Origin: Actinomadura sp. K4S16
GTDB lineage: Bacteria > Actinomycetota > Actinomycetes > Streptosporangiales > Streptosporangiaceae
Direction of reading: 5' to 3'
Length of the DNA: 64,000 nt
Assembly (NCBI RefSeq): GCF_008327685.1
Contig: NZ_BDDE01000012.1
Coordinates: forward strand, 248,001 to 312,000
Shown: one piece after another, positions 50,344 through 60,136 of the stretch
Layout of the letters: each line of letters opens with the position of its first letter
How positions within the stretch are numbered: position 1 is the first letter of the stretch
The notes under the pieces: model-generated
Seen by the model: only the letters and a program-made list of their open reading frames with translations
Database searches by the model: none
Told to the model about the DNA's origin: nothing
Translations under genes and position numbers: made by a program

Positions 50344-51354
50344 TCAGCCGGAGCTGCCGACCACGGCGCCGGCCCCGGCGGGCTCGGCGGGCAGCTCGGC
50401 GCGGTAGGTCTCGATCTTGGCGTTGAGCTTGGCGAGGCTGCGGCTGTAGTCGCGGCTGGACAGCCAGAACTTGTAGATGATGATCAGCTCGAAGGCCAGC
50501 AGGCCGACGCCGCTCAGGACCACCACGGGGATGATGGCGCCCGGCACGATCGCGGCGGCGATGGGGGCGACGATGAAGACGCCCATCTGGAACTCGATGC
50601 CGCTGATCAGGTGCGGGCGGATGCGGCCCGCCATGAGGACGTTGCGGATGCGGGCGTACCAGGGGAAGCGCTGGTTGAAGCCCGCCTGGAGGACGGCGAT
50701 GTTGGGGTCGTCGCCGACGACGCGGTTCTCCGCGTCGGCCTCGGGGTCCTCGGTGAGCGCCTCGGCGGAGCGCAGGTCCTCGTCGGCGTCCGCGATCTCG
50801 CCGTTGGCGCGGCGGGCCGCGAGTTCGAGGGTCCTGGCCTCCTCGCGGGCCGCGTTGAGGGTCGTCCGCATCTGCGAGCGGACCTTGTAGATCTCCAGCG
50901 CGTCCATGTAGCGCAGCATGTCGAGGAAGACGACGCCGAGCGCCGTCCAGACGTAGGCGACGTTGCCGGTGGCGGCGTACTGTCCGGCCATCAGGGCGAT
51001 CGCGCAGGCGAGGACGCGGACGCGGTCGAAGATGTAGTCGAGCCAGGCGCCGAAGACCGAGCCGGTGCCCTTCAGCCGAGCGATCTTGCCGTCCATGCAG
51101 TCGAGCGTGAACGACAGGTGGTACAGCAGCGCGCCGGCGAGCAGCCACGGCCAGGACGCGACGGCGAAGCAGGCGCCGGCGGCGAGGCCGAGGACGAGCG
51201 CGCCGACGGTGAGCTGGTTCGGCGTCACGCGCGTCCGGTTGGCCGTGAACTTCACCAGCCTGGCGGCGAGCGGGTCGACCAGCAGCACGGTCCACCAGGC
51301 GTCACGCGCCTTGTACGTCCGTTGCCGAACGTCGTCGAGCGTGAAGTTCGCCAT
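50344..51354 (-). CDS. CDP-alcohol phosphotransferase, canonical motif
   Basis: 336 residues from ATG 51354 (AAAGGAA upstream). The full family motif is intact: Asp85-x2-Asp88-Gly89-x2-Ala92-Arg93-x8-Gly102-x3-Asp106-x3-Asp110. About six membrane helices. A hydrophilic insertion of ~75 residues (about 148-225, charged, EEARTLELAARRANGE) separates the first four helices from the last two. It transfers a CDP-linked phospho-alcohol to a membrane acceptor; headgroup unknown. It serves as an intact reference for the two altered homologues at 26907 and 30200. Confidence 0.9.
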   Translation of the reverse strand: MANFTLDDVRQRTYKARDAWWTVLLVDPLAARLVKFTANRTRVTPNQLTVGALVLGLAAGACFAVASWPWLLAGALLYHLSFTLDCMDGKIARLKGTGSVFGAWLDYIFDRVRVLACAIALMAGQYAATGNVAYVWTALGVVFLDMLRYMDALEIYKVRSQMRTTLNAAREEARTLELAARRANGEIADADEDLRSAEALTEDPEADAENRVVGDDPNIAVLQAGFNQRFPWYARIRNVLMAGRIRPHLISGIEFQMGVFIVAPIAAAIVPGAIIPVVVLSGVGLLAFELIIIYKFWLSSRDYSRSLAKLNAKIETYRAELPAEPAGAGAVVGSSG

Positions 51355-51444
51355 GGGGTTCCTTTCGTTCGCGGAGCGGTCCGATGGTAGCGGCTGTCCG
51401 GTTCCGGTCACCGCTGATCTCCCGGATCGTGATCGTCCGGTCAC

Positions 51445-52959
51445 ATGTCGATCAATTTCCGGGGTATGCGACGCGGGGTGCGTGTGCGTTCCGTCCTGCC
51501 TCACCTCCCCTTCTTCGGAGTGCTCGCGGTCGCGGTCTGGATCCGGGCCCTCGCCGTCCTCGCCTATCCCGCGCCGCTGTGGTTCGGCGACTCGCCCGGC
51601 TATCTGCAGGCCGCCGTCGAGTTCCGGCCCGATCCGACCCGCCCCAGTGGATATCCGATGCTGCTGTGGCTGCTCAAGCCGTTCCGCAGTTTCACCGTGA
51701 TGGTGTCCGTGCAGCACGCGATCGGGATCCTCACCGGCGTTCTGGTGTACGTCCTGGTCTGGCGTGCGGGGCGGGCGGCCCTGCCCGGCGCGGAGGCGGG
51801 AGGACGGCGGGCGTGGCTGCCCGGCGCGGTGGCGGCGCTCCTGACCGTCCCGGTGCTGGTCCCCGTGCACCAGGTCGCCCTGGAGCACATGCTCATGTCG
51901 GACTCGCTGTTCGCGTTCCTGCTGCTCGCCGCGGTCGCGGTCGTGCTGTGGCGGCGCCGGACGACCTGGTGGCTCGGCGCGGCGGCGGGGATCCTCACGG
52001 CGGGGGCGGCCCTCACCCGGACGGCGGGCGTCCCCCTGATCGCCCTGATCCTGGCGGCTATGGCGATCAGACGGGCCGGCTGGAGGGCCTGCGCCGCCGC
52101 CGCGGCGGCGTTCGTCCTCCCGGTCGCCGGCTACGTCTTCTGGTTCCACGCGGAGTACGGCCAGTACAAGCTCGCCAAGGCCGACCAGGTGTTCCTGTAC
52201 GGGCGCACCGCCGCGTTCGCCGACTGCCGGGTCATCAAGCCCCGGCCCGAGCTGGCGGTCATGTGCCCCAAGCGCAGCGATCCGCGGATCTCCAAGTCGT
52301 TCTCGGTGATGTGGACGCCCGACTCCCCGTTCCGCCGCATCCCCGGCTGGGTCTACGGCGACGAGGGCAACAGGCTCGCGGGCGAGTTCGCGTGGGCCGC
52401 GATCAGGGCGCAGCCCGCCGACTACGCGGAGGTCGTCGTCAGGGACACGCTGCGGGCTTTCGCCTGGCACCGGCAGCCTTACCCCACGCCGTGGACGTGG
52501 CTCCAGTACGAGTTCCCCGAGGGCGAGGCGTGGAGCGACAAGCAGGCCCGCCTCGCCCGGCACTACGGCCCGGACGGCGAGACGCGGGTGGTCCGGCCGT
52601 GGGCGGGGCAGGTCCTCGCCTACCAGGACCGCGTGGTCATGCCCGGCACGATCCTCGGCGTCCTGCTGCTCGGCGGGCTCGCCGCGGCCGCGCCGCACGC
52701 GCGTTCGGAGGGGCGGTGGCGCCCGGGCCGGTCCGTGCGGCACTGGGCGACGGGCCCGCTGCTCCCGTGGGGGACGAGCCTGGCGCTGCTGGTGGTCCCC
52801 GCCGCTACCGCCGACTTCGACTACCGCTACGTCCTGCCCGCCGTCCCGTTCGCGTGCGTCGCGCTCGGCCTGGCCCTGTTCCCGCCGCTCCGCCCGCCGC
52901 GGGTGCCCGCACCGCGCGACGAGGACCGTCCGGCGCCCAAGGAGAAGGTCGACGCCTGA
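51445..52959 (+). CDS. Membrane glycosyltransferase of GT-C type
   Basis: 504 residues with about nine membrane helices. It has the early acidic loop of dolichyl/polyprenyl-phosphate-dependent transferases (APLWFGDSPGYLQAAVEF, residues ~43-60) and the following PSGYPMLLWLLKPF, then a large extracytoplasmic part between about 230 and 390 with four cysteines or so. C-terminal helices end in a charged Pro-rich tail. Probably transfers a sugar from a polyprenyl-phosphate donor outside the membrane. Start ATG 51445 or ATG 51466. Convergent with the TagF-like gene. Confidence 0.82.
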   Translation: MSINFRGMRRGVRVRSVLPHLPFFGVLAVAVWIRALAVLAYPAPLWFGDSPGYLQAAVEFRPDPTRPSGYPMLLWLLKPFRSFTVMVSVQHAIGILTGVLVYVLVWRAGRAALPGAEAGGRRAWLPGAVAALLTVPVLVPVHQVALEHMLMSDSLFAFLLLAAVAVVLWRRRTTWWLGAAAGILTAGAALTRTAGVPLIALILAAMAIRRAGWRACAAAAAAFVLPVAGYVFWFHAEYGQYKLAKADQVFLYGRTAAFADCRVIKPRPELAVMCPKRSDPRISKSFSVMWTPDSPFRRIPGWVYGDEGNRLAGEFAWAAIRAQPADYAEVVVRDTLRAFAWHRQPYPTPWTWLQYEFPEGEAWSDKQARLARHYGPDGETRVVRPWAGQVLAYQDRVVMPGTILGVLLLGGLAAAAPHARSEGRWRPGRSVRHWATGPLLPWGTSLALLVVPAATADFDYRYVLPAVPFACVALGLALFPPLRPPRVPAPRDEDRPAPKEKVDA

Positions 52960-53007
52960 ACCGCCCCGGAAGCCGTGCCGGAGGCCGGCCGCGCCTTCCG
53001 ATGACTC

Positions 53008-56000
53008 CTACAGGCCTCGACCGGTCGTGCCGAAGACGCGGTCGACCGCACGGGACGCGGCCTGCCCGTCGTCCAGGGGGCAGAAACGCGCCACGAAGTC
53101 CTTGTAGCGGTCGCGATACCCGGCGGTGGCCGCCTCGACGTCGCGGACCGCGTCGACGAGGTCGCCGGAGGTCTCCAGGAGCGGCCCGGGGGCCTCGGCC
53201 TCGAAGTCGAAGTAGAAGCCACGCAGCCGGTCCCGGTAGTCGGCCAGGTCGTAGGTGAAGAACAGCATGGGCCGGCCGGTGTTGGCGTAGTCGAACATCA
53301 CCGACGAGTAGTCGCTGATCAGCATGTCGGAGATCAGGTACAGCTCGGTGATGTCGGGATAGGCCGACACGTCCCGGACGAAGCCGTGCTCGTCCTCGCG
53401 GACGCCGTCCACGACGTTGGTGTGCAGCCGGACGAGCAGGACGTGGTCGTCGCCGAGCGCGGCGCGGGCCCGCTCCAGGTCGATCCGCATGTCGAACTTG
53501 TAGCGGCCCCGGCTGTAGTACTGGTCGTCCCGCCACGTCGGCGCGTACAGCACGACCCGCTTGCCCTCGGGGATGCCGAGCCGGGCCCGGACCCGCTCGG
53601 CGACCGTCCCCGCCTCCGGGCTGTGCAGCAGGTCGTTGCGGGGGTAGCCGACCTCCAGCATCTCGCCCCTGAACGCGAACGCGCGGCGGAAGATCTCCGT
53701 GCTGAACGGGTTGGGGGACACCAGGTGGCTCCACTCGGGCACGGCGGGCCCGGGGTCCTTCGTCCGCGACTGGAGTGCCCTCTTCATGCCGGGCGCGTAG
53801 GCGAAGTGCACCTCCTTGATGTCGCCGCCGATCTTCTTCAGCGGCGTGCCGTGCCAGGTCTGCACGACGACCTGGTCCGGGTGCCGCCGGAACGCGTCGC
53901 CCAGCCGGTGGTTCGTCACGATGTAGCGGGACGTGGCGAGCGCCTCGTGCCACTCCCTGCCTTGGAGCCGGACGGCCCGCAGCGTGTCCGGCAGCTCCAC
54001 CTGCGCGTCGTTGACCACCCAGAGCTGCTCCAGGTCCGAGCCGCGGCGCACCAGCTCCTCGTGGACGGCCTTCGGGCTGTCGGAGTACTGCCGCCCGCTG
54101 AAGCAGGAGAACAGGACCGCGTCGCGGAGCCCGTCGCGGTCGACGCGGCGGCGCGCCTCCTCCCGGTGCCTGGTGCCGGCGCTCTTCTCCTCCGGCGACA
54201 CGTCGCCCGTCACGGCCAGGGCGAGCAGCCCGTCGCGCGCCTCCAGCGCGTAGCCGCGCCGCGCGACCTCCAGCGGCTCGGGCAGGTCCCGCTGCGCCTC
54301 CGGCGACAGCCGGACGGTCAGCGCGCGCCCGCCCGGGGGCCGGAACAGCACGTCCCAGCGTCCGGGGCGCAGCGGCAGGACGCCCGCGACGCCGGGCACG
54401 GCCGCGACCGGGACCTCCGCGCGCAGCGCGCCGGAGGCCGGGTCGGCGACGAGGTCGAACGCGTGCTCCTTGCGGTGCCATCGGCCGCGCAGCACGACCT
54501 GCCCGCTCCCGTGACGGCCCTCCGCGTGAGGGCCGTCCGTGAGCGCGGGGTGCGTCGCGGTCAGGACCAGGGTCCCGTCCGGGCGCCAGGCGCAGCCGTC
54601 GACGGTGAGCCGCGCCGTGGTGCGCCGGACGCGCAGGTAGCCGCCGGGTCCGCGCCCCGCGGCGACCTCCAGCGGGCCGAACGCGCGCTGGACGTCCGCG
54701 ACCCCTTCGGCGAGCACCAGCGGCCGGCCCGCGGCGCGGACCGCCCAGTCGCGGGTGTCGTCGATCTCCTCCGGGGGCGGCGGGGCCCCTTCGAGGGACT
54801 CCGGGTCGACGCGGGCGGCGTACCGGCCGCCGCTCGCGGTGACCGGGACGGCGATGCTCTCGTCGCCGAGCGCCAGCTCCAGCTCGCCCGGCGGCTCGTC
54901 CGCCTCCACCTCGATCACCAGCTCGCCGCCGTCCCAGCGCAGCGCGACGGCCGCCGCCCGGACCCGCTCGACCTCGATGACGAGGCGGTCGTCGTCGATC
55001 CGCGGGACGACGCGCACGCCGTCCGCGACGTAGCGGTACGGCGGCTGGGCCCCGGTGCCGGACCTGCCGCCGCGCAGCGGCCCCCGCCGGAACACGCCGG
55101 CGGCCAGCACCGACGCCTCGACGGTCCAGACGCCCTCGACCCACCTCCCGTGATGGCGGAGCCGTCCGACGTCGAAGTCGAACGCGAAGCCGGACCAGCC
55201 GGACCGCTTGCCCGGCGCCGGCGTCTGCCGGGCCCGCGCGAGGAGCGCCCGTCCGGCCGTCCGCAGCGTCATCGCCTTCACCGACGTCCAGCGGCGCCGC
55301 ATGCCGACCGAGTTGATGTAGGCCTCGCCGGTGACGGTGAGCCGGTCGCCGTCCCAGCCGACCGCGTGGACCCGGCCCCGCATCCGCAGCTCGTCGCGGG
55401 CCCGGTAGACCTCGCGCGGGACGGCGACCTTGGGGTCCTTCCAGTACGGGTAGACGACGTACCGGCGCAGCGGGTCGCGGACGATCGCCGGGGAGGCCTT
55501 GCCCCGCTCGTAGCGGACGACCTTCACCAGCTCGGTGGTGTGGCCCGCGGCGGCGAGATGCCACTTCAGCCGGGTCAGCGCGGGCACGTCGGCGAGCAGC
55601 TTCGCGGGCAGCCCGGCCATGTAGCCGGCGGCCTGCGCGACGACCTGCTCGCGCTCGTCGGCGGGCAGGTCCGGCAGCGCGTCCAGGAACACCCGCAGCT
55701 CCTCGGCCGCCGCGAGCGCCTGGAGCCGCCGCCGCGACCGGGCGTGGCCGTGCTCGCCGAGCCAGGCGGCGGCGAGGGCGACGGCGGCGAACCCGTCCGC
55801 GATCTCCTGTGCCTCCGTCGTCGCCGGGAACCGCTCGCCCCGGCGGCGCAGGACGACGTCGGGCAGCACGTCGACGCCCGTCGCAACATGCAATGCCTGG
55901 AGCGCGGGGAGCAGGTCCTCGTACCGGCCGAGGTCGGGGAACTCCAGCCCGTGCGACGTCCAGAACGACCGCCGGAACAGCTTCCCGGAGAGGCCGCGTT

Positions 56001-56460
56001 CGCGGACGAGGTCGGGCGTGCGGCGCACGTCCGTGCCGGTGACCGGCGGGAGGGACGGCTCGACGGGGCGCCACGCGGCCGCCCGGTCCGTCCCGCGGCG
56101 TTCGGCCTCGCGGCCTACCGCGATGTCGGACCCGGACGACTCCAGCGCCTCGACCAGCGTCGCGGCGGCCTCCGACGGCAGCTCGTCGCCGCCGTCCACG
56201 AACAGCAGGAAGTCGCCCTCGCTCCCGGCGGCGCCGAGGCCGCGCGCCGCGCCCCGGCTTGGCGCGCCCTGCCGGACGACGCGGAACCGCTCGTCGGGCA
56301 GGACGGCCCCGGCGGCGGCGCCGGCGCCGTCGTCCACCACCAGCACCCGCAGGTCGGTGTGCGACTGGGCGGCGATCGAGGCGAGGGTTCCGGCGAGCGA
56401 CTCCCCGGCCCCGTGCGCGAGCACGACGACACTGACCCTGCTGGCGGACAAGCGACCCAC
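53008..56460 (-). CDS. GT2-TagF fusion: CDP-glycerol glycerophosphotransferase family, large
   Basis: 1150 residues. The N-terminal GT2-like domain (1-~230: VSVVVLAHGAGESLAGTLASIAAQSHTDLRVLVVDDG, metal motif weakened to VDGGD) is followed by a ~550-residue stretch rich in beta segments of no family I recognise (about 330-790). The C-terminal polymerase domain (~800-1150) has FSCFSGRQYSDSPKAVHEEL, VQTWHGTPLKKIGGD, VSPNPFSTEIFRRAF, YPRNDLL, YAPTWRD and LISDYSSVMFDYANTGRPMLFF. It should polymerise poly(glycerol or polyol phosphate). Start GTG 56460; TTG 56451 has better ribosome spacing. Confidence 0.9.
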   Translation of the reverse strand: MGRLSASRVSVVVLAHGAGESLAGTLASIAAQSHTDLRVLVVDDGAGAAAGAVLPDERFRVVRQGAPSRGAARGLGAAGSEGDFLLFVDGGDELPSEAAATLVEALESSGSDIAVGREAERRGTDRAAAWRPVEPSLPPVTGTDVRRTPDLVRERGLSGKLFRRSFWTSHGLEFPDLGRYEDLLPALQALHVATGVDVLPDVVLRRRGERFPATTEAQEIADGFAAVALAAAWLGEHGHARSRRRLQALAAAEELRVFLDALPDLPADEREQVVAQAAGYMAGLPAKLLADVPALTRLKWHLAAAGHTTELVKVVRYERGKASPAIVRDPLRRYVVYPYWKDPKVAVPREVYRARDELRMRGRVHAVGWDGDRLTVTGEAYINSVGMRRRWTSVKAMTLRTAGRALLARARQTPAPGKRSGWSGFAFDFDVGRLRHHGRWVEGVWTVEASVLAAGVFRRGPLRGGRSGTGAQPPYRYVADGVRVVPRIDDDRLVIEVERVRAAAVALRWDGGELVIEVEADEPPGELELALGDESIAVPVTASGGRYAARVDPESLEGAPPPPEEIDDTRDWAVRAAGRPLVLAEGVADVQRAFGPLEVAAGRGPGGYLRVRRTTARLTVDGCAWRPDGTLVLTATHPALTDGPHAEGRHGSGQVVLRGRWHRKEHAFDLVADPASGALRAEVPVAAVPGVAGVLPLRPGRWDVLFRPPGGRALTVRLSPEAQRDLPEPLEVARRGYALEARDGLLALAVTGDVSPEEKSAGTRHREEARRRVDRDGLRDAVLFSCFSGRQYSDSPKAVHEELVRRGSDLEQLWVVNDAQVELPDTLRAVRLQGREWHEALATSRYIVTNHRLGDAFRRHPDQVVVQTWHGTPLKKIGGDIKEVHFAYAPGMKRALQSRTKDPGPAVPEWSHLVSPNPFSTEIFRRAFAFRGEMLEVGYPRNDLLHSPEAGTVAERVRARLGIPEGKRVVLYAPTWRDDQYYSRGRYKFDMRIDLERARAALGDDHVLLVRLHTNVVDGVREDEHGFVRDVSAYPDITELYLISDMLISDYSSVMFDYANTGRPMLFFTYDLADYRDRLRGFYFDFEAEAPGPLLETSGDLVDAVRDVEAATAGYRDRYKDFVARFCPLDDGQAASRAVDRVFGTTGRGL

Positions 56461-56530
56461 TCCTTCGGGGGTGACCGGGCATGACGGGGCGGTCGCCGGA
56501 CGCCGCCGCGGCGGCGTCCGGCCGCGCGGC

Positions 56531-58744
56531 CTACCGCGGCGGGTTCGGGACCTTCTCGCCGAGGAACATGCGGCGGACGGCGCGCTCGGCCGCCTGCCCG
56601 TCGTCCCACGGGCAGAACCGCGCGCGGAAGTCGGCGAGGTCCTTCGCCGCCGCGTCGCTCCACGCGGACCGGGACGTGAACGCCTCGACCAGCTCGGCCT
56701 CGGTGGTGGCGACGACGCCGGGCGGGGTCTCCGTCAGGTCGAAGTTGACCCCGCGGGTGAGCCGGTAGGTCTCCCAGTCGTTGGCGTAGACCACGATCGG
56801 CCGGTCGAGGTTGGCGTAGTCGAACATGACCGAGGAGTAGTCGGTGAGCAGCGCGTCCGAGGCGATCGAGAGGTCCTCGACGGACGGGTGCCGGGACACG
56901 TCGATGACCCGGTCCTCCGGCCAGCCGAGGTCGGCCGCCATGTTCTTGATCTTGTAGTAGTAGTGCGCCCGCAGCAGCAGGACGTGCCCGTCGCCGAGCT
57001 GGTCCGCGACCCGCCCGATGTCGAACATGGGGGTGTAGCGGCGCTGGTAGTCGCGGTGCGTCGGCGCGTACAGGATCGCGGTCGCGCCGTCCGGGACGCC
57101 GAGCTCGGCGCGCAGCCGGGCGCGCTCGTCGCCGTCGGCCCGGACGAGCCGGTCGTTGCGCGGGTAGCCGATCTCCAGCATCTCGTAGTCGCAGGGGAAC
57201 CCGCGCTCCCACGCCTCGGTCGACAGCGGGTTGGACGAGACGAGGTAGTCCCAGCGGTCCGACCGGGCGATGAGGGCCTTGAAGTCCATGTCGTTGGCGC
57301 CGACCGGGTACTCCATCTGGTCGAGACCCATCTTCTTCAGCGGCGTGCCGTGCTGCGTCATCATGTGGACCTGCCCCGGCCGCTTCACGTAGTTGTCGGG
57401 GAAGTTCACGTTGTTCACGAAGTACTTGGCGCGGGCCAGCGTCCGGTAGTACTCGGCGGAGCCGGCGACGACGAAGTCGACGCCCTCCGGCATCGTCCTG
57501 CGCGCGCGGGGCTTGACGATCCACACCGGGCGGATGTCCGGGGCCAGCTCCCGGACCTTCTCGTAGATCGCCGCCGGGTTGCAGGCGTACCCGCGGTACC
57601 AGTACGCGGCGAAGACGGCGAGGTCCTCCTCGACCGGGAGGCGCCGCTGCATCTGGTAGTAGCGCTCCTTGGCGAGCTCCTTGCCCAGCAGCACGCCGCG
57701 CTTGCGGATCTTGGCCGCCTTGCCGGCCCGGCTCCCGGCCTTGTCCTTGGCCTCGGCGGCCCGGACCCGCTCGTACCCGCGGAAGTCGCCCGCCTTGATC
57801 ATCCGGTGCTTGTCGGCCAGGAACGGCTTGTCGTCCGGCGGGACGTGCCCGGCCGGCTCGTACTCGCCGTACGTCTTCGACATCTCCGCGAAGAAGCGGG
57901 CCTTCTCCGACCCGTGGACGCGGTCGGGCCGCTCCAGGATGACGAGCAGGTGCCAGATCGTCCGGTCGAACATCAGCGGGCGGAACGGGTCGGCCTTCGC
58001 CCCCATCCCGTCCATGAACTCGAAGATGCGGTCGTACTGCGCGAACGCGTCGAAGTGCTTCGCGCTCGCGGTCTTGGTGATCGCGCCGCGGCGGCGCTGC
58101 CGGTAGATGTAGCAGACCCGGTCCAGCAGGCTGAGCCGCTCGGCGGCCATCAGGATCGGGTAGGTGACGTTGACGTCCTCGTAGTAGCCGCCGCTGAAGC
58201 GCAGCCCGAGGTCGAGCAGGAACTCCCGGCGGATCGCCTTGTTCCACGCCGTCATCATCATCTCGAGGACGCTCTGCCGCTCGGCGAGGGTGAACACGTC
58301 CGGCGCGGGCGGCTCGCGGAACAGGTCGTTGATGATGCTGCGCTTGACCTTGCCGTTCCAGTAGGCCCGGGCGTAGTCGAACACCAGCACGTCGGGGCGG
58401 GTCTCGGCGAGGCGGTCGCAGATCGCCCGGACGGCGCCCTCGGTGGCGTAGTCGTCGCTGTCGAAGAACCAGACGTAGTCGCCCGTCGCCATGTCGAGCC
58501 CGATGTTGCGCGCGCGGCCGAGCCCGACGTTCTCGCCGAGGTGCCGGACCTTGACGCGCGGGTCGCGCTCGGCGAACTCGTCGAGGATCTCACCGCAGCC
58601 GTCCGGTGAGCGGTCGTCGACGGCGATGACTTCGAGATTGGGGAGATCCGGGTCGAGGATGGAATCAAGGCATTGCCTGATGTACCCCTGCACTTTGTGC
58701 ACGGGCACGATGACGCTCAAAGAGATGTCGTGATCAGAGCTCAC
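56531..58744 (-). CDS. GT2-TagF fusion: CDP-glycerol glycerophosphotransferase family
   Basis: About 737 residues from GTG 58744 (TTG 58759 possible). N-terminal GT2 domain with intact metal motif: LSVIVPVHKVQGYIRQCLDSIL, AVDDRSPDGCGEIL, GLGRARNIGLDMATGDYVWFFDSDDY. The polymerase domain (about 370-730) has YWYRGYACNPAAIYEKVREL, MMTQHGTPLKKMGLD, VSSNPLSTEAWERGF, YPRNDRLV, YAPTHRDYQ and LLTDYSSVMFDYANLDRPIVVY. It differs from the large version by lacking the long middle region. Its own TATAGT promoter lies upstream. Confidence 0.92.
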   Translation of the reverse strand: MSSDHDISLSVIVPVHKVQGYIRQCLDSILDPDLPNLEVIAVDDRSPDGCGEILDEFAERDPRVKVRHLGENVGLGRARNIGLDMATGDYVWFFDSDDYATEGAVRAICDRLAETRPDVLVFDYARAYWNGKVKRSIINDLFREPPAPDVFTLAERQSVLEMMMTAWNKAIRREFLLDLGLRFSGGYYEDVNVTYPILMAAERLSLLDRVCYIYRQRRRGAITKTASAKHFDAFAQYDRIFEFMDGMGAKADPFRPLMFDRTIWHLLVILERPDRVHGSEKARFFAEMSKTYGEYEPAGHVPPDDKPFLADKHRMIKAGDFRGYERVRAAEAKDKAGSRAGKAAKIRKRGVLLGKELAKERYYQMQRRLPVEEDLAVFAAYWYRGYACNPAAIYEKVRELAPDIRPVWIVKPRARRTMPEGVDFVVAGSAEYYRTLARAKYFVNNVNFPDNYVKRPGQVHMMTQHGTPLKKMGLDQMEYPVGANDMDFKALIARSDRWDYLVSSNPLSTEAWERGFPCDYEMLEIGYPRNDRLVRADGDERARLRAELGVPDGATAILYAPTHRDYQRRYTPMFDIGRVADQLGDGHVLLLRAHYYYKIKNMAADLGWPEDRVIDVSRHPSVEDLSIASDALLTDYSSVMFDYANLDRPIVVYANDWETYRLTRGVNFDLTETPPGVVATTEAELVEAFTSRSAWSDAAAKDLADFRARFCPWDDGQAAERAVRRMFLGEKVPNPPR

Positions 58745-58776
58745 GCGAAGGCCAATCAACTACTCGGTGATTCTGG

Positions 58777-58782
58777 ACTATA
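58777..58782 (-). promoter_or_regulatory. -10 element of the TagF-like gene
   Basis: TATAGT read leftward, 32 bases upstream of GTG 58744, inside the short gap after the acyltransferase stop. No convincing -35 is seen. Confidence 0.35.
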
Positions 58783-58803
58783 CCCACAGGTCAGCGTTGA
58801 ACC

Positions 58804-60093
58804 TCAGGTCCTGGCGGGGGCGGGGCGGAGGAGCCGCCGCGCGTCGGGCTCGACCGCCCACCGGGTGCACCGCCGCACGGGGGCGGTGGCGAGGACGACG
58901 CCGAGCGCGGCGGCGGCCACGGTGACCGAGACGATGCCGAAGGGGTTGTGCAGGACCGGCTCGTCCAGCACGCCGGTGTAGTCGAACGACTTCATGACGA
59001 GCCCGTGCAGCAGGTACACGTACATCGTCCGCGTCCCCATCTCGGTGTACCAGGACCGGCCGCGCGGGACGCACGCGAGGAAGGCGGCGCCGAGGAGAAC
59101 GGCGAAGGCGAGGGCCACGAGCCGCCACATCATGCCTTCGGCGGTGCCGAAGCCCATGGCCTCGTAGCCCTGGTTCCAGTAGAGGAGACCGCTGTCGATC
59201 CTGGGGACGACCGTGCCGAGCTCCCAGACGTAGGCGACGGGGAGGGCGGCGGCCAGCACGGCGAGCCCGGCCCACCGCGCCCGGCCGGCGCGCAGCCGGC
59301 GCACGTGCTCCGGGTCGACGGTCAGCCCGAGGACGAAGAGCGGCAGCAGCCCGGCCGTGCGGCTGAGCGTGGAGTCGGCGGTGAACGCCCAGCTCCCGCC
59401 GACGAGGCAGAACGCCACCGAGACGGCCACCGGGTGGCGCAGGTGCCCCCAGAGCGGGGCGCTCAGCCGCCAGAACACGAGCGCCACCAGGAACCACATG
59501 AGGAAATGCGGCCGGAACAGCTCGCTCAGCCGGAATTCGACCCCGTTGAGAAGGACCAATTGCGCCCGGTAGAGCAGGATGAAGATCACATAGGGGACGA
59601 CCAGCGTGGGCAGGACGCTCCGGAACTTGTCCGTCGAACGCATGAATCCGCGTGAGAAATAGCCGGATACAAAGACGAAGACCGGCATGTGGAAGGCGTA
59701 CAGGACGACATACGCGGCGTGCGCCGCGCGGCTGTCGCCGAACTGGGACCAGAAGTGGCCGACCACGACCAGGACGGCCGTGAAGAACTTGGCGTTGTCG
59801 AAGTACGCGTCCCGAGCGCGCGGAGCGGGCTTCGGCGCCGCCGCGTCCGGGGCGGCCGCGGTCGGCGCGCTCCCGGCGTCCGGACCGGGTGCACCGGCCG
59901 TGAGCGGCGCGTCGGGCGCGGGGCGCGGGCCGGGGACGGGAGGCGCGGCGGGCAGGGGAGCGACGGGCATGGGAGCGGTGGGCATGGGGGGCGCGGCGGG
60001 TATGGGAGGTGCGGTGGGTGCGGCTAGCGCACTGCCCGTGGCGGGAGGCGTACTGCCCGTGGCGGGAGGCGGCGTGGGGAGGACGTCGGTCAT
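58804..60093 (-). CDS. Acyltransferase 3 family membrane protein
   Basis: 429 residues. Residues 1-92 are almost only Pro, Ala, Met and Thr (disordered, cytoplasmic). Ten or so membrane helices follow, beginning with the family core RDAYFDNAKFFTAVLVVVGHFWSQF and HMPVFVFVSGYFSRGFM, then LMWFLVALVFWRL and WYTEMGTRTMYVYLLHG. Fucose-4-O-acetylase-like; it would O-acylate an envelope glycan. The His of the family (VVGHF) is present. It lies downstream of a close paralogue with a 43-base gap. Confidence 0.88.
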   Translation of the reverse strand: MTDVLPTPPPATGSTPPATGSALAAPTAPPIPAAPPMPTAPMPVAPLPAAPPVPGPRPAPDAPLTAGAPGPDAGSAPTAAAPDAAAPKPAPRARDAYFDNAKFFTAVLVVVGHFWSQFGDSRAAHAAYVVLYAFHMPVFVFVSGYFSRGFMRSTDKFRSVLPTLVVPYVIFILLYRAQLVLLNGVEFRLSELFRPHFLMWFLVALVFWRLSAPLWGHLRHPVAVSVAFCLVGGSWAFTADSTLSRTAGLLPLFVLGLTVDPEHVRRLRAGRARWAGLAVLAAALPVAYVWELGTVVPRIDSGLLYWNQGYEAMGFGTAEGMMWRLVALAFAVLLGAAFLACVPRGRSWYTEMGTRTMYVYLLHGLVMKSFDYTGVLDEPVLHNPFGIVSVTVAAAALGVVLATAPVRRCTRWAVEPDARRLLRPAPART

Positions 60094-60136
60094 ATCTCCG
60101 GGGGGTTCGGGCCTCAGGGGGGAGCGGGCCGGGTGT

